Notes: generated by a model not told the origin, from the letters alone. Counted from the first letter of the stretch, positions 1-9,327 are shown. The stretch: 64,000 nt of DNA from Methanosphaera sp. ISO3-F5 (GCF_034480035.2 NZ_CP118753.2:1459426-1523425), one strand, 5' to 3'. A program made the numbers and translations.

Positions 1-77
1 GCTACATATGTAGCATTGTATTAATATTTATGAAAAAGGCAGCATATAAAACTAACAAAAATGCAACATATGTTGCA
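1..77. promoter_or_regulatory. Pair of related perfect palindromes (probable operators)
   Basis: Two perfect palindromes of one family lie here: GCTACATATGTAGC at 1-14 and TGCAACATATGTTGCA at 62-77. They share the core C(T/A)ACATATGT(A/T)G, and the one variable base is compensated on the other arm. Their centres are 62 bp apart, close to six helical turns, which suits two dimers bound on one DNA face. They lie beyond the 3' end of the minus-strand SDR gene, so they more likely control a gene left of the window. The regulator is unknown. Confidence 0.6.
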
Positions 78-103
78 AAAAAATAATATTTAAAAAAAAT
101 AGA

Positions 104-928
104 TTATGGTTTTAATTTACCATAAAAATAGGAAGCAGTAGCACCACCATCAATCAAGAAATCAGAACCAGTAATAAACGCTCCCCCCTCATTTAACATT
201 AACTCAGCAACATTAGCAACCTCATCAGCAGTTCCCGGCCTTTCAGATGGACAGTTAGCAAACATATTCTTATAGAAATCTCCACGAGGACCATTAAATT
301 CATCAATAGCCAAAGGCGTAACAATTATACCAGGACTAATAGAATTAATCCTAGCACCTTTTTCACCCCAACGACAAGCTTCATACATTACCCTTTTAAC
401 ATTACACCTTTTAGCTAACTGATATGCATGAAGCGTATCATCAATATTTTCAGGCTGAAGAACATCCAAACTTAACAACTCATCCGTTGGAGTTGTTGCC
501 AACTGTTCATCAATTGTTGCACCCAACTGTTTCATCCTATGACCAGACTGAGAAGAAATTATAACACCTGATCCACCCTCTTTTATTACTTTACCTATCT
601 CTTCCAACAGTACCGCTGTACCATACAAATCTACTTTAAGTATAGTTTCAATTGGTGCTTGTGAAGGTGATACTCCAGCTGCATTAATGAAATTACTAAT
701 TTGACCATATTCCAGTGCTTTATTAATTAAATCATGTATAGACTGTCTACTAGAAATATCACATTCAGTATATTCCACATCAAAACCAGCATCTGTCATT
801 ATCTTAGATATTGATTTGGCATTTTCAATGTTTTTATCACCAATAACTATTTTTTTCCCATATCCTATTCTTCTTGCAATTGCCATTCCAATCTGGCCTG
901 CTCCAGTTAAAATTATTACATCATTCAT
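104..928 (-). CDS. SDR-family NAD(P)-dependent oxidoreductase
   Basis: A short-chain dehydrogenase/reductase of about 274 residues. The Rossmann motif TGAGQIG is at the N-terminus, NAAG is near residue 83 and the catalytic YQLAK (YxxxK) near residue 170. The C-terminal SDR pattern of a GG-containing segment followed by FLIDGG is present. The substrate cannot be told from sequence. An ATG three codons upstream (937) is possible, but the ATG at 928 has a GATGAT sequence about 5 nt upstream and gives the usual SDR start. The gene is monocistronic and divergent from the kinase gene at 1094. Confidence 0.85.
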   Translation of the reverse strand: MNDVIILTGAGQIGMAIARRIGYGKKIVIGDKNIENAKSISKIMTDAGFDVEYTECDISSRQSIHDLINKALEYGQISNFINAAGVSPSQAPIETILKVDLYGTAVLLEEIGKVIKEGGSGVIISSQSGHRMKQLGATIDEQLATTPTDELLSLDVLQPENIDDTLHAYQLAKRCNVKRVMYEACRWGEKGARINSISPGIIVTPLAIDEFNGPRGDFYKNMFANCPSERPGTADEVANVAELMLNEGGAFITGSDFLIDGGATASYFYGKLKP

Positions 929-1093
929 AAATATCATCTTATAAGTTTAGACTTAATAAATTATATATAATACATCAATTAAAAAATCTTTTATTTCAAA
1001 AATTAGAATATGAAACAAGTTTATTGTCTGTGTTTCTAATGAATTGAGAACAAATATAAATATTAATTAATTAAAAATAATAATAGTGATAAA

Positions 1094-1942
1094 ATGAGTA
1101 AAGGAGTTAAAATTTTAACGATTCAAGATATTTCTTGTTATGGACAATGCTCAATCACCGTAGCTTTACCAATTATTTCTGCTTTTGGGATAGAAACAGC
1201 AGTACTTCCCTCTGCCATATTATCCACACACACGTCTAGTTTTTCAGGTTACACTTTTAGGGATTTGACTGAAGATTTACCTGCTATTCAAAAACACTGG
1301 GAAAAAGAAGACATATACTTTGATGCTATATACACAGGATTTATCGGTTCAATCAAACAATTAGACTATATAAAAAATATTATTGAATCAAGACTTAAAC
1401 CTGGAGGACAAGTATTTATTGATCCGGCAATGGCTGATTATGGTGAATTTTATAACATATTTGACCAAAAGTTTGCAGATAAAATGGGCGAATTTTGTAA
1501 ACTAGGTGATTTTATTCTACCAAATACTTCAGAAGCATGTTACTTATTACATAAACCTTGGAAACCCGATTTTACAAAGGATGAAATGTTAGACATTGCA
1601 AGGGAATTATCCTCATTCACAAAAAGATATGTGATACTTAAAGGAGATAATCATAAGAAAGATAAGATGGGCATGATTATTCTAGACAAAGAGGATGAAT
1701 CTTTCACTAAATTTGTATACAATGATAAGGTTGAACACATGTCTTTTGGTACGGGGGATGTTTTTGCATCAACTTTTGTTGGTTCTGTTTTGAATGGAAA
1801 ATCTCCTGAGGCTGCGGCTAAAATTGCTGGTGAATTCACTAAAAAATGTATTGAGAACACCATGGATGATCCAAAGCATGATTATGGGGTAAAATTTGAG
1901 GGTGTAATCCCTGAAATGTATGATTTGCTTAAAAAATATTAA
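1094..1942 (+). CDS. pdxY: Pyridoxal/pyridoxamine kinase (PfkB-like fold)
   Basis: A 282-residue ribokinase-fold kinase predicted to phosphorylate pyridoxal or pyridoxamine for vitamin B6 salvage. The N-terminal KILTIQDISCYGQCS and the H-x-SSFSGYTF segment are typical of pyridoxal kinases. The ATP/anion-hole motif GTGD is at 219-222, with Asp222 as the likely catalytic base, and the NTSE segment is at 144-147. Thiamine-type HMP kinases share the fold, but the N-terminal residues favour the B6 enzyme. It is transcribed away from the SDR gene across a 165-bp AT-rich spacer. Confidence 0.8.
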   Translation: MSKGVKILTIQDISCYGQCSITVALPIISAFGIETAVLPSAILSTHTSSFSGYTFRDLTEDLPAIQKHWEKEDIYFDAIYTGFIGSIKQLDYIKNIIESRLKPGGQVFIDPAMADYGEFYNIFDQKFADKMGEFCKLGDFILPNTSEACYLLHKPWKPDFTKDEMLDIARELSSFTKRYVILKGDNHKKDKMGMIILDKEDESFTKFVYNDKVEHMSFGTGDVFASTFVGSVLNGKSPEAAAKIAGEFTKKCIENTMDDPKHDYGVKFEGVIPEMYDLLKKY

Positions 1943-2171
1943 ATTAGATTTATCCCCCATTTTTATTCTATTTTTAAAGTTTAAATATTTGAGTTATATT
2001 TGTCTTGAATATGTAATGATGCATATTTCTTCTATTTTTTCATAATTTTATTTAGATGATTACATTAAGAAATTAAAATAACTTAATAATATGGAAAAAA
2101 ACTAGATTAATACTAAAATAAAATTAAAATATAATAAAAAAAGTTGAATAATAGTTATCTTATTAGATAAC

Positions 2172-2678
2172 TTAGTTAATGGAATAATCTCCATCTGGTG
2201 CACTTATTGCTGGACTTGAAGCACTGGAACTTCCGGAACTACTTGAACCACTAGAACTGCCAGATCCACTAGAACCACTACTTGAACTACCAGAACTACT
2301 TGAACCACTTGAACTACCGGAACTACTTGATCCACTAGAAGAACTTGATCCTGAGTGACTTGAAGATGATGAACTACTTGAACCACTACTTGAACTTCTA
2401 GATGAACTACTTGATGATGGTGTGGTACTTGGTGTAGAGCTTCCAGTTATACCATTGGATACTTGTTGTAATGTATCTTTAACTGGTGATGTTAATTTAT
2501 CAAGTAAACTTCCGTTTGTATTGTTTTCAGGAGTAGTATTATTATTTACATCTAATGTAACATTACCTGAATCTGTTAGATTACTAAAGTCTATGTATGA
2601 TGCAGCTACTGCTACCAGTGTGCCTATTAGGGCAATTGCAACTATTGCAATTACCATTAATTTTACTCGTTCTCGCAT
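2172..2678 (-). CDS. Serine-rich membrane-anchored surface protein
   Basis: A 168-residue protein with a short basic N-terminus and one hydrophobic segment (about residues 8-26) that would act as a signal anchor or signal peptide. An Asn/Thr-rich stretch follows, then about 80 residues of almost pure Ser with Gly (SSSGSSS repeats), ending in SINx. Such Ser/Gly tracts usually form extended linkers at the cell surface. No catalytic domain is visible. The repeat DNA (ACTTGAACCACT-type units on the plus strand) may vary in length. It follows nudC by 6 bp on the same strand and may be cotranscribed. Confidence 0.65.
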   Translation of the reverse strand: MRERVKLMVIAIVAIALIGTLVAVAASYIDFSNLTDSGNVTLDVNNNTTPENNTNGSLLDKLTSPVKDTLQQVSNGITGSSTPSTTPSSSSSSRSSSSGSSSSSSSSHSGSSSSSGSSSSGSSSGSSSSGSSSSGSSGSGSSSGSSSSGSSSASSPAISAPDGDYSIN

Positions 2679-2684
2679 TAATTA

Positions 2685-3497
2685 TCACCCTTTATGGTTC
2701 TTTATATATTCATTTATTAACCAGGAGGAAATACTTATAGTTGATGATGGAATTTCTATTTCTTCTGGTTTAAACCATTTTGCTTCTAATATTTCATCAC
2801 CATCTACTTTTATTTCGCCACTATCATAGTCAGCTGTGAATCCTAACATTAATGAATTTGGGAAAGGCCATGGTTGACTTTTCACATATCTGATATTTTT
2901 TATTTCTATGCCAACTTCTTCTTTGACTTCTCTTCGTACAGCTTCTTCTATTGATTCTCCTGCTTCGACGAATCCTGCTATTAATGAATAACTATGTGTT
3001 TTATGATAACTGTGTTTTGCCATTAGTAGTTTGTCATTGTTGTTTATTGTTACTATGATTGCAGGTGCTATTCTTGGATAATGCATTTGTCCGCATTTTG
3101 GACAGATTAACATCATATCTTTTTTGTCTATGATAGTTTTTGTACCACAATGTCCACAGTATTTGTGTGACATGTACCAGTCTCGTACAAGTACTGCTCT
3201 TGAGGCCATCTGGTAATCTTCATGGTTAATATCATATATTTCAAATAAATTATGAAAATCTTCTGTTTCTATGTTAGTATTTGCTACTATAACTTCTTTT
3301 TGTTTATATTTTCCTATGTATAATTGAAATTCTAATTTTAAATCTTTTATATTATCTTCTTTTACATAGGGTATTGAATTATTTGATAGGTATAATTCTC
3401 TTTTATTGTTGAATATAAAATAGTACGCTTCATTTTTGGTACTATAATTTTCTTTGAAGTTAATAGAATAATTTTCATAAAAATATTCTTCTATCAT
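2685..3497 (-). CDS. nudC: NAD+ diphosphatase NudC (Nudix hydrolase)
   Basis: A 270-residue Nudix hydrolase of the NudC family, which splits NAD(H) to NMN(H) and AMP. A zinc ribbon is formed by C114/C117 and C132/C135. The Nudix box (175-197) has the Gx5Ex7REVxEExGI pattern, and the family-specific SQPWPFPxS sequence follows. The N-terminal domain (1-105) is divergent, as usual. Length fits the family. It sits upstream of, and 6 bp from, the serine-rich protein gene. Confidence 0.93.
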   Translation of the reverse strand: MIEEYFYENYSINFKENYSTKNEAYYFIFNNKRELYLSNNSIPYVKEDNIKDLKLEFQLYIGKYKQKEVIVANTNIETEDFHNLFEIYDINHEDYQMASRAVLVRDWYMSHKYCGHCGTKTIIDKKDMMLICPKCGQMHYPRIAPAIIVTINNNDKLLMAKHSYHKTHSYSLIAGFVEAGESIEEAVRREVKEEVGIEIKNIRYVKSQPWPFPNSLMLGFTADYDSGEIKVDGDEILEAKWFKPEEIEIPSSTISISSWLINEYIKNHKG

Positions 3498-3547
3498 AAG
3501 ATAATATTTATATTATCTATAATAAATATGTTGTGTTATTATTTTTA

Positions 3548-4954
3548 GGTGGTGTCAAGATGTGTGGGTATTTTAACATCATTTCAGTAAATCGCATTTC
3601 TCTCATCCCATCGCTTTAATTTTAAGTTAAATCTTGATAAAAATCCTTTTATAGTTTTATAACATTTTTTCACATGCTTTGGAGCAAGATCTTCAAATAT
3701 TCTTTCTATGATATTGCTTGTGCTTTCGATTTTTGCATTTTCAAGGAAATATGTTAAGTTTTTAAAATACGGTGCTAATTTTTCATTAATTATGTATTGA
3801 ATAACTTCGGGAAAGTAATTTATTTTCTTTTTCAAGTTTTTTACGATTTTTGCTACTTCTGTTTGAGTTTTTACATCATATATTTCATATAATTCTGGTA
3901 AAAACTTTTTATATTCTTTTATTTTTTCTTCAGGGAGATTGTTATCTTTAACATATTTTCTGATAATTCTATTGTTATTTTGTTTAAAATGGAATTTACA
4001 AAATTGATGTTTAAATCCTAAAGCATTGATGGGAGACATGTATTCGGGTTTTAAGTCTGTTGTAATGGCTTTTCGTTCTTGATTTGATGTGGCTTCTTTG
4101 AGAAATTTTAGTACTTCTTCTTCTGTTTCATGTTCAACAACTTTATAAGCTACAATAGTATCATGACACACATCAACTAATGCTAATAAAAACACGTATT
4201 TATCACTGATTTCTTTTATTTTTATCCATAAAGCATCAAATGCATAATATCCTGAATATTCTTTAATATTTGGATTAAAATGAATATGATAATCGACTAA
4301 GAGGTCTTGAATTTCTTGATGGGATATCTTAATTCCATGAACTTTTTCAAAGAATTCTCTGATTTTTCTGACACTTGTGAAGTCAATTGAGTAATATGTT
4401 TCTACAATGTCTAATACTTCATTTGATACTGTAAAATTAGGTTTTACAATAGAAGAAATATCTGCTGAAAAATCGTTTCCACAATGTTTACATTTGTATC
4501 GTTTAATTTTACAATCAACAAGACCATAATCCATTAATAATATTCCTCTAGAGTAATATCCTTTTTCATTTATATCTTTAGAATAACATTCAGGACAATA
4601 AACATGTTTCTGTTTTAAATGATACGTATCATTAAGTTTAAAGACCGTTAAATTGGAATTTAATTTTTCAATTTTATCTTCTATATATTCTTTTCGGCTA
4701 CATTGCTTAGGTAGTTCATCAAAATAATCGTCAAGTTTATATTGTTTGTCGTCATAATTATTAATAGGAGAGGTATTTTGGGATTTCATAATATAATATC
4801 TCTCCTTTTTACTATATAAACCTAATTATCACTTATTTTTTGAAGCACGCCCACAAGGGGCGATAAAAAACAAATTTATAACATCAAATTTAACTTCATA
4901 CTTTTGTAACTATATTGTAATATGAAATTCATACCCACAAGTGTTGACACTATC
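3548..4954 (-). mobile_element. Complete insertion sequence with TIRs and 8-bp target duplication
   Basis: The left end carries GTGTCAAGATGTGTGGGTAT (3552-3571). The inverted right end (4931-4950) reads GTGTCAACACTTGTGGGTAT, matching at 17 of 20. Four weaker bases extend each end outward. The 8-mer TATTTTTA flanks the element directly at 3540-3547 and 4955-4962, as expected for a target-site duplication. The element is about 1.4 kb with one transposase ORF reading leftward. An 8-bp duplication is known for both IS6-type and ISM1-type (ISNCY) elements. The family is left open. Confidence 0.8.
3584..4789 (-). CDS. DDE transposase with N-terminal zinc ribbon
   Basis: A 401-residue transposase. 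A zinc ribbon is formed by C65/C68 and C100/C103, followed by a helix-turn-helix-like region (about 115-165). The RNase H-like core starts at 180 with the first Asp in AFDALW (D185). The second Asp is in ITTDLKPEY (D245) and the Glu is probably in SNIIERI (E362). It is intact and fills the IS, so the element may be active. The TTTDxxPxY and SNxIER context resembles IS6/IS240-like enzymes, but at 401 residues it is much longer than typical IS6 proteins; an ISM1-like assignment is the alternative. Confidence 0.85.
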   Translation of the reverse strand: MKSQNTSPINNYDDKQYKLDDYFDELPKQCSRKEYIEDKIEKLNSNLTVFKLNDTYHLKQKHVYCPECYSKDINEKGYYSRGILLMDYGLVDCKIKRYKCKHCGNDFSADISSIVKPNFTVSNEVLDIVETYYSIDFTSVRKIREFFEKVHGIKISHQEIQDLLVDYHIHFNPNIKEYSGYYAFDALWIKIKEISDKYVFLLALVDVCHDTIVAYKVVEHETEEEVLKFLKEATSNQERKAITTDLKPEYMSPINALGFKHQFCKFHFKQNNNRIIRKYVKDNNLPEEKIKEYKKFLPELYEIYDVKTQTEVAKIVKNLKKKINYFPEVIQYIINEKLAPYFKNLTYFLENAKIESTSNIIERIFEDLAPKHVKKCYKTIKGFLSRFNLKLKRWDERNAIY

Positions 4955-5111
4955 TATTTTTAATTTTTTAAATAAGCTTATAGTATGGTTTTGTTTAATC
5001 CAGTTACTACTTCTTATTATCCTGTTTTTATTAAAATGCTATTCTTTAATCATTTAATAGGTATAATTTAATAATTATAAAATATAAATAGGGTATTAAA
5101 GGAGGAATGAT

Positions 5112-6137
5112 ATTATAGACACTAATGATATTGTTAATGATGCTTTACATTATCCTCTATCGGATTATAAGAAGTTTCTCATGTTAGGTTTACCTAATCT
5201 GGTGTTATCAATATTTTTCTTTGTCTTAATTATTCAAGCAGTTGGATTAGATAAAATATCAGATTTACCGGCTAACATGATATTTTCTTCGCCATTATTT
5301 AGTACGTTTATATTAACTACATTACTTTTTATAGTTGTGTTGATTGTTTGTACTGTGATTATGATGGGTATTCAGTTATCGGTTATTCGTGAAACCATCA
5401 TGGGTAAGGATATTTTACCTAATTTAGATCCTGGTAAGAACTTTGTTGATGGTTTAAAAGTAACAGTTTTATCAATAGTTTATATTGCTGTTCCTGTTAT
5501 TATTTATATGTTGATCGTGTTTGGATTACTATATCTTTTAAAAGATAATGCTTTTATAGGTGTTATTTTAATTACTGCAGTATTATTGATTGTTTCAATT
5601 TTACTATCAATAGTATTGGTTGTTGCTTTAGGAAGGTTAGCTGAAACGGATAGTTTACAAAAAACTTTGGAGTTTGGAACTGTTTATGAGATGACTAAGG
5701 TTATTGGTTTTGGTAAAATATTTTTAATTATTGTATTTTCCATATTGCTTAATCTTGTTATTTCAATTATTGGGTCAGTTCTTGGTTTAATTCCTATAAT
5801 TGGTTTTTTTATCTCAACTTATGTGTTGTACAGTTACAATTTCCTGGTAATGTCCAGATGTTATGGTTTGTTATACCGTGATAATTTCGGTGCTAGGAAT
5901 GATTATCCTAATAATGCCATTGTTCAAAGCAATAGTGATTTGAAAGTTGGGAATAATGATGAAACTTTATCTGATGAAGAATTGGTTAGAGAAAAAATTG
6001 ATAATGGTAAATTAGATTATCAGCCTGATAATGATAGTAAGGATACTTCAGTTAATGAAATTAAGAAGTGTAGTAATTGTGGTTTTTCTAACCCATATTA
6101 TGTGAATTATTGTTCAAACTGTGGAAATAAATTATAA
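5112..6137 (+). CDS. DUF4013 membrane protein with C-terminal zinc ribbon; non-AUG start or 1-nt lesion
   Basis: A multi-pass membrane protein (about five to six hydrophobic segments between the N-terminus and residue 240) with a C-terminal zinc ribbon CSNCGF...YCSNCG. The first in-frame ATG (5181) would remove the conserved DUF4013 start, which is readable upstream as DALHYPLSDYKKFLMLG. A strong AGGAGG at 5100-5105 sits just before in-frame ATT (5112) and ATA (5115) codons. The nearby ATG at 5107 is in another frame and stops after three codons. Translation must therefore begin at a non-AUG codon, or one base has been lost. Function unknown; the family is common in methanogens. Confidence 0.7.
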   Translation: MIDTNDIVNDALHYPLSDYKKFLMLGLPNLVLSIFFFVLIIQAVGLDKISDLPANMIFSSPLFSTFILTTLLFIVVLIVCTVIMMGIQLSVIRETIMGKDILPNLDPGKNFVDGLKVTVLSIVYIAVPVIIYMLIVFGLLYLLKDNAFIGVILITAVLLIVSILLSIVLVVALGRLAETDSLQKTLEFGTVYEMTKVIGFGKIFLIIVFSILLNLVISIIGSVLGLIPIIGFFISTYVLYSYNFLVMSRCYGLLYRDNFGARNDYPNNAIVQSNSDLKVGNNDETLSDEELVREKIDNGKLDYQPDNDSKDTSVNEIKKCSNCGFSNPYYVNYCSNCGNKL

Positions 6138-6311
6138 TTAATCCCCCTCTTTTTACTATTTTTTTAAAAAAATAAATAATACATGTACATTACTTGATTA
6201 CAATATTAAGTTAAAAACAATATATAACATTTAAATAAAAACGGTACTGGAATAAAATTATAATTAATAAAAAAAGTATTAAAAATATAAAAGGTAAATG
6301 TAAGTAAAATA

Positions 6312-6875
6312 TTATCTTACAATTTTGTTACCAACCATTATAGCCTTATTAAGTTGATCCTCTTTAGAAGAAATACTATTCTCCCTAGCATTACCAATCA
6401 ACAATTCAACATCCTCAACAACAAAACCCATACCACGAATAACATCAACACTAGTTTCAAGATTATGCTTAATATACTCATACATAGGAGGATCCACAGC
6501 AGCCTGACTAGCAATCACAGAAAACTTCTTACTACTGACACCATAAAAGTCAACACCATTCATAACAGCATACAACCTATCAATAAAAATCTTAGCAAGA
6601 CTAGAAACATTACCCATGTAAATAGGAGTACCAAGAATTATACCATAAGCATCCTTAATAGCACTATAAATCTGCTGCAAATCATCATCCTGACAACAAG
6701 TACCATTATTACTAGCACAATAATCATCAGCCTGACAAGTCCTGATATTCATAGAATTCAAATCAAACAATTCAGTATCAGCACCCTTCTGAGCAGCCGT
6801 ACTAAGAGCTTTTTCCAAAGCAATCCTAGAATTACTACCCTCACGGGGACTAGTATTTATACCAATAATCTTCAT
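6312..6875 (-). CDS. Flavodoxin-fold NAD(P)H-dependent FMN reductase / iron-sulfur flavoprotein-like
   Basis: A 187-residue flavodoxin-fold protein. The N-terminal IIGINTSPREGSNSR is the FMN-phosphate loop, and TPIYMGNVSSLAK is the typical second FMN contact. The cysteine cluster C48...C54...C60C61 resembles the compact 4Fe-4S motif of iron-sulfur flavoproteins, though its spacing is not canonical. Such proteins shuttle electrons in anaerobes, for example in oxygen defence. Monocistronic on the minus strand. Confidence 0.8.
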   Translation of the reverse strand: MKIIGINTSPREGSNSRIALEKALSTAAQKGADTELFDLNSMNIRTCQADDYCASNNGTCCQDDDLQQIYSAIKDAYGIILGTPIYMGNVSSLAKIFIDRLYAVMNGVDFYGVSSKKFSVIASQAAVDPPMYEYIKHNLETSVDVIRGMGFVVEDVELLIGNARENSISSKEDQLNKAIMVGNKIVR

Positions 6876-7003
6876 TAAATCACCATAAAAAAATAATTCT
6901 ATAATAATATAATATGTAATTTAACGTTAAAAAAAGATTCTCAAAAAAAAATAATATTAAAGGGTGGTTAAAAAATAAGTAAGTGATAAAAAAGCTTTAA
7001 ACC

Positions 7004-7225
7004 TTATAAGTTTGCTAAAGCTTCTTTAACTGCTTCAATATCATCAGATACTTCTACAGTTTCATCCACTGGTTCTAAGTGTTTAATGTTACATCTTTTG
7101 TTTTTAACTTCGTTTCCAACGATTTCAACAAAGTTTTCATCAATAACATCTACGATAACACATTTTTTCCCAGATTCTCTTCCTGCGATTTTAACACATA
7201 CTCTTCCTTTTTCTATTGCTGGCAT
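7004..7225 (-). CDS. rpl14e: 50S ribosomal protein L14e
   Basis: A 73-residue KOW-type ribosomal protein. The sequence IEKGRVCVKIAGRESGKKC at the N-terminus is the L14e signature. It is the last gene of the minus-strand ribosomal cluster, just downstream of cmk, an order typical of Methanobacteriales. It has an extra acidic C-terminal tail. Confidence 0.93.
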   Translation of the reverse strand: MPAIEKGRVCVKIAGRESGKKCVIVDVIDENFVEIVGNEVKNKRCNIKHLEPVDETVEVSDDIEAVKEALANL

Positions 7226-7244
7226 TTATTTCACCTATTTATTT

Positions 7245-7757
7245 TTATTCAATACATTTAGTTATAATATTTAACGTTGCCTGTTCATCAAAAGTACCAG
7301 TATTAATTACAATATCATAAATACCTAAATTATCAATATTTATGTCATGAATTTCCTGATACCTTTTCTTTTCACTAGCAGTACGTTCTTTAATTTCTTT
7401 TATAACCGTATCAAGGCTTTTGTCTTCTCTGTAACTAATGCGTTCTGCTCTAATGTTATCCGGAGCCATAAGCCAAATACGATAATCAGCATTAACAAAA
7501 AATGCTGAAATTCGACCTTCGACAATTAAATTATCAGCTTCATTAGCTATCTTTGCTTGTCGCTTATCGAGCTCAATATCAATTTCATCATTACCCTCAG
7601 CAAACTCGTTGAACTCTAACACAGACATGTTATGTTCTTTAGCTAACTGTCTAAAAACATCACCTGCAGAAATGTAGGGGATATTTAAATACTCCGATAA
7701 ATGTTTGGCTGCAGTTGACGTTCCAGTACCTGCGAGTCCACCGATAGTAATAATCAT
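7245..7757 (-). CDS. cmk: Cytidylate kinase (archaeal type)
   Basis: A 170-residue P-loop nucleoside monophosphate kinase converting CMP/dCMP to the diphosphates. The P-loop [12 protein letters not shown] is at 7-18, a lid-like Arg-rich region (RISYRE) sits near residue 107, and EGRISAFF marks the archaeal Cmk group. It overlaps the L34e gene end by 4 bp and lies between L34e and L14e, which argues for co-expression with the translation genes. Confidence 0.93.
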   Translation of the reverse strand: MIITIGGLAGTGTSTAAKHLSEYLNIPYISAGDVFRQLAKEHNMSVLEFNEFAEGNDEIDIELDKRQAKIANEADNLIVEGRISAFFVNADYRIWLMAPDNIRAERISYREDKSLDTVIKEIKERTASEKKRYQEIHDINIDNLGIYDIVINTGTFDEQATLNIITKCIE

Positions 7758-8023
7758 AATGATCTTGCCTCTTCTTTTAATAATTGTTTAGTACAGTTTG
7801 TACAGTACATTCCACCGTAAGGTCTGTTTGGTCTTCTTTGATTTTTAGATAATTTTCTAATTTCATATGGTCTTCCACGTGGAACTGCATCTAATACTTT
7901 TCCACATTTAGCACATACGTGTTTAGAAGGTTTCTTTTTGTTGTAGTGTACAACTCTTCTTCCACCAGGAACTCTTTTTTCTCTTTTCTTGAATGTTCCT
8001 GTTCTAAATCTAGGTGCAGACAT
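7754..8023 (-). CDS. rpl34e: 50S ribosomal protein L34e
   Basis: An 89-residue zinc-ribbon ribosomal protein starting [15 protein letters not shown], with C38/C41 and a second pair (CTNC) near residue 76. An upstream in-frame ATG (8041) exists, but the AGGAGG just before the ATG at 8023 fixes the start there. It overlaps cmk by 4 bp. Confidence 0.94.
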   Translation of the reverse strand: MSAPRFRTGTFKKREKRVPGGRRVVHYNKKKPSKHVCAKCGKVLDAVPRGRPYEIRKLSKNQRRPNRPYGGMYCTNCTKQLLKEEARSL

Positions 8024-8139
8024 TGCTTTTCCTCCTATCAATTAATTATAATTATTAAATGTATTTTCCCTTATACCTTAATAATTTATTCTCTAATTTT
8101 ATGTTTATAACTGATAACTATAAAATTGTTATCATAGAA

Positions 8140-8676
8140 TTACATAGTTTTTAATCCAAGAATTCTTCTGAATACAAAACTCATAGCAAATGATGAGAGA
8201 ATGTACCAACCGAAGAAGTTAATGGTTAATGGATTAGACTGTGTCCAGAATATATTCCATATTGGCATTAACAGCATATAAAACTGTGATGATGCGATAT
8301 TAATAACAACATTACTTAAAACATGGTTACTTACCATACCATAATAAATTATCATTATTGGAATAATTGTAATGAATGATGGTTTCATTTGCATAACCAT
8401 TAAGTCTTTCTGTTTAGGCATTAAATCCATCTGTTTTTTCTGCACTTTAGCTAATGCTTTTGGATCTCCGGATTGTTGAGCAGCCCTCATCTCCTTCTGT
8501 AATTCTTTTGTTTCGGCTTGAAGTTCCTCCATCTTATCATAGTCAATTAAGAACTTCTGCAATACTACAATAATAAATGCAATAATTGTTGCAATTAAGA
8601 ATATTGTAAATATCGGATTTGATGGATTTGGATCCAAGCTTATTAATGGATTTAAAAGAAAATCTAAATAACTCAT
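8140..8676 (-). CDS. DUF106 / EMC3-TMCO1-type membrane insertase
   Basis: A 178-residue integral membrane protein of the DUF106 family, the archaeal relative of YidC/Oxa1/EMC3. One transmembrane helix is near the N-terminus (25-43), then a charged coiled coil (50-95, KELQKEMRAAQQSGDPKALAK), then two hydrophobic segments toward the C-terminus. This topology is the hallmark of the family. Its place next to secY and adkA is conserved and fits a role in inserting membrane proteins. Confidence 0.88.
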   Translation of the reverse strand: MSYLDFLLNPLISLDPNPSNPIFTIFLIATIIAFIIVVLQKFLIDYDKMEELQAETKELQKEMRAAQQSGDPKALAKVQKKQMDLMPKQKDLMVMQMKPSFITIIPIMIIYYGMVSNHVLSNVVINIASSQFYMLLMPIWNIFWTQSNPLTINFFGWYILSSFAMSFVFRRILGLKTM

Positions 8677-8687
8677 AATCTAGTCCT

Positions 8688-9245
8688 CTAAGACAAAATA
8701 TCCACTATTTCAGATACTGCTTTTTCTAATCCATTATCATTATTTTGAACCATAGCTACTGTTGCACCAGTCTGAACTGCATAACTCATTGCTGTAGCTC
8801 TTGACATTCTCTGATGTAAATCTATTTCATCAGTATATTCAATGTCACGTACACGAGTGTCATCGTTCATTCTTCTGTACATAATTTCACTAGGTTTTGC
8901 TTCGATTAAAATAAACTGTGTTGGTTTTAGTTCATCTAATACCCATATTGGTAATCCTGGTAAAAAACCTTTTGGGGTTTTAATAGTACAGTGTGTATCG
9001 ATGATAACATCATCATTTTGTGCTAATAAATGAATTTGTTCAGCAGCTTTTTTTTGCACTTCTTTTTGAATTTCAGGATCTAATTTTCTCATATCGTCAC
9101 GAGATTCAACTAATCCTTTTTCTTGTGCAATTTCAAACATTATGTTACCATAATTAATATTGACATAGTCAATTTCTTCTAATACTTTGTTAAGTACTGT
9201 TGTACTACCAGTTCCAGGTATACCTGCAAGTACTACTATGTTCAT
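8688..9245 (-). CDS. adkA: Archaeal adenylate kinase
   Basis: A 185-residue P-loop kinase interconverting 2 ADP and AMP + ATP. The P-loop GIPGTGSTTV follows MNIVVLA, and DTHCTIKTPKGFLPGLP is diagnostic of the archaeal AdkA type. A GTG at 9254 is possible, but the ATG at 9245 has GTGAT at Shine-Dalgarno distance. It lies between secY and the DUF106 gene, the usual archaeal arrangement. Confidence 0.94.
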   Translation of the reverse strand: MNIVVLAGIPGTGSTTVLNKVLEEIDYVNINYGNIMFEIAQEKGLVESRDDMRKLDPEIQKEVQKKAAEQIHLLAQNDDVIIDTHCTIKTPKGFLPGLPIWVLDELKPTQFILIEAKPSEIMYRRMNDDTRVRDIEYTDEIDLHQRMSRATAMSYAVQTGATVAMVQNNDNGLEKAVSEIVDILS

Positions 9246-9327
9246 TATAATCACTTCAATATTTATTATTTTTATTGTTTATTAAAAAATTATAAAGTAA
9301 AAATATTATAATTTTTACCCATAATTA

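Noticed and set aside
2204-2386. Val/Leu-rich frame opposite phase within the serine-rich gene
   Set aside because: It is the repeat DNA read in another frame; the Ser-rich frame has an anchor segment and proper start.
4985-5071. 28-codon frame between the IS and the DUF4013 gene
   Set aside because: No ribosome site and no protein pattern; likely chance.
6354-6878. 174-codon plus-strand frame across the flavodoxin-like gene
   Set aside because: It is the complement of a clear flavodoxin-fold gene and has an Ile/Thr/Asn-biased shadow composition.
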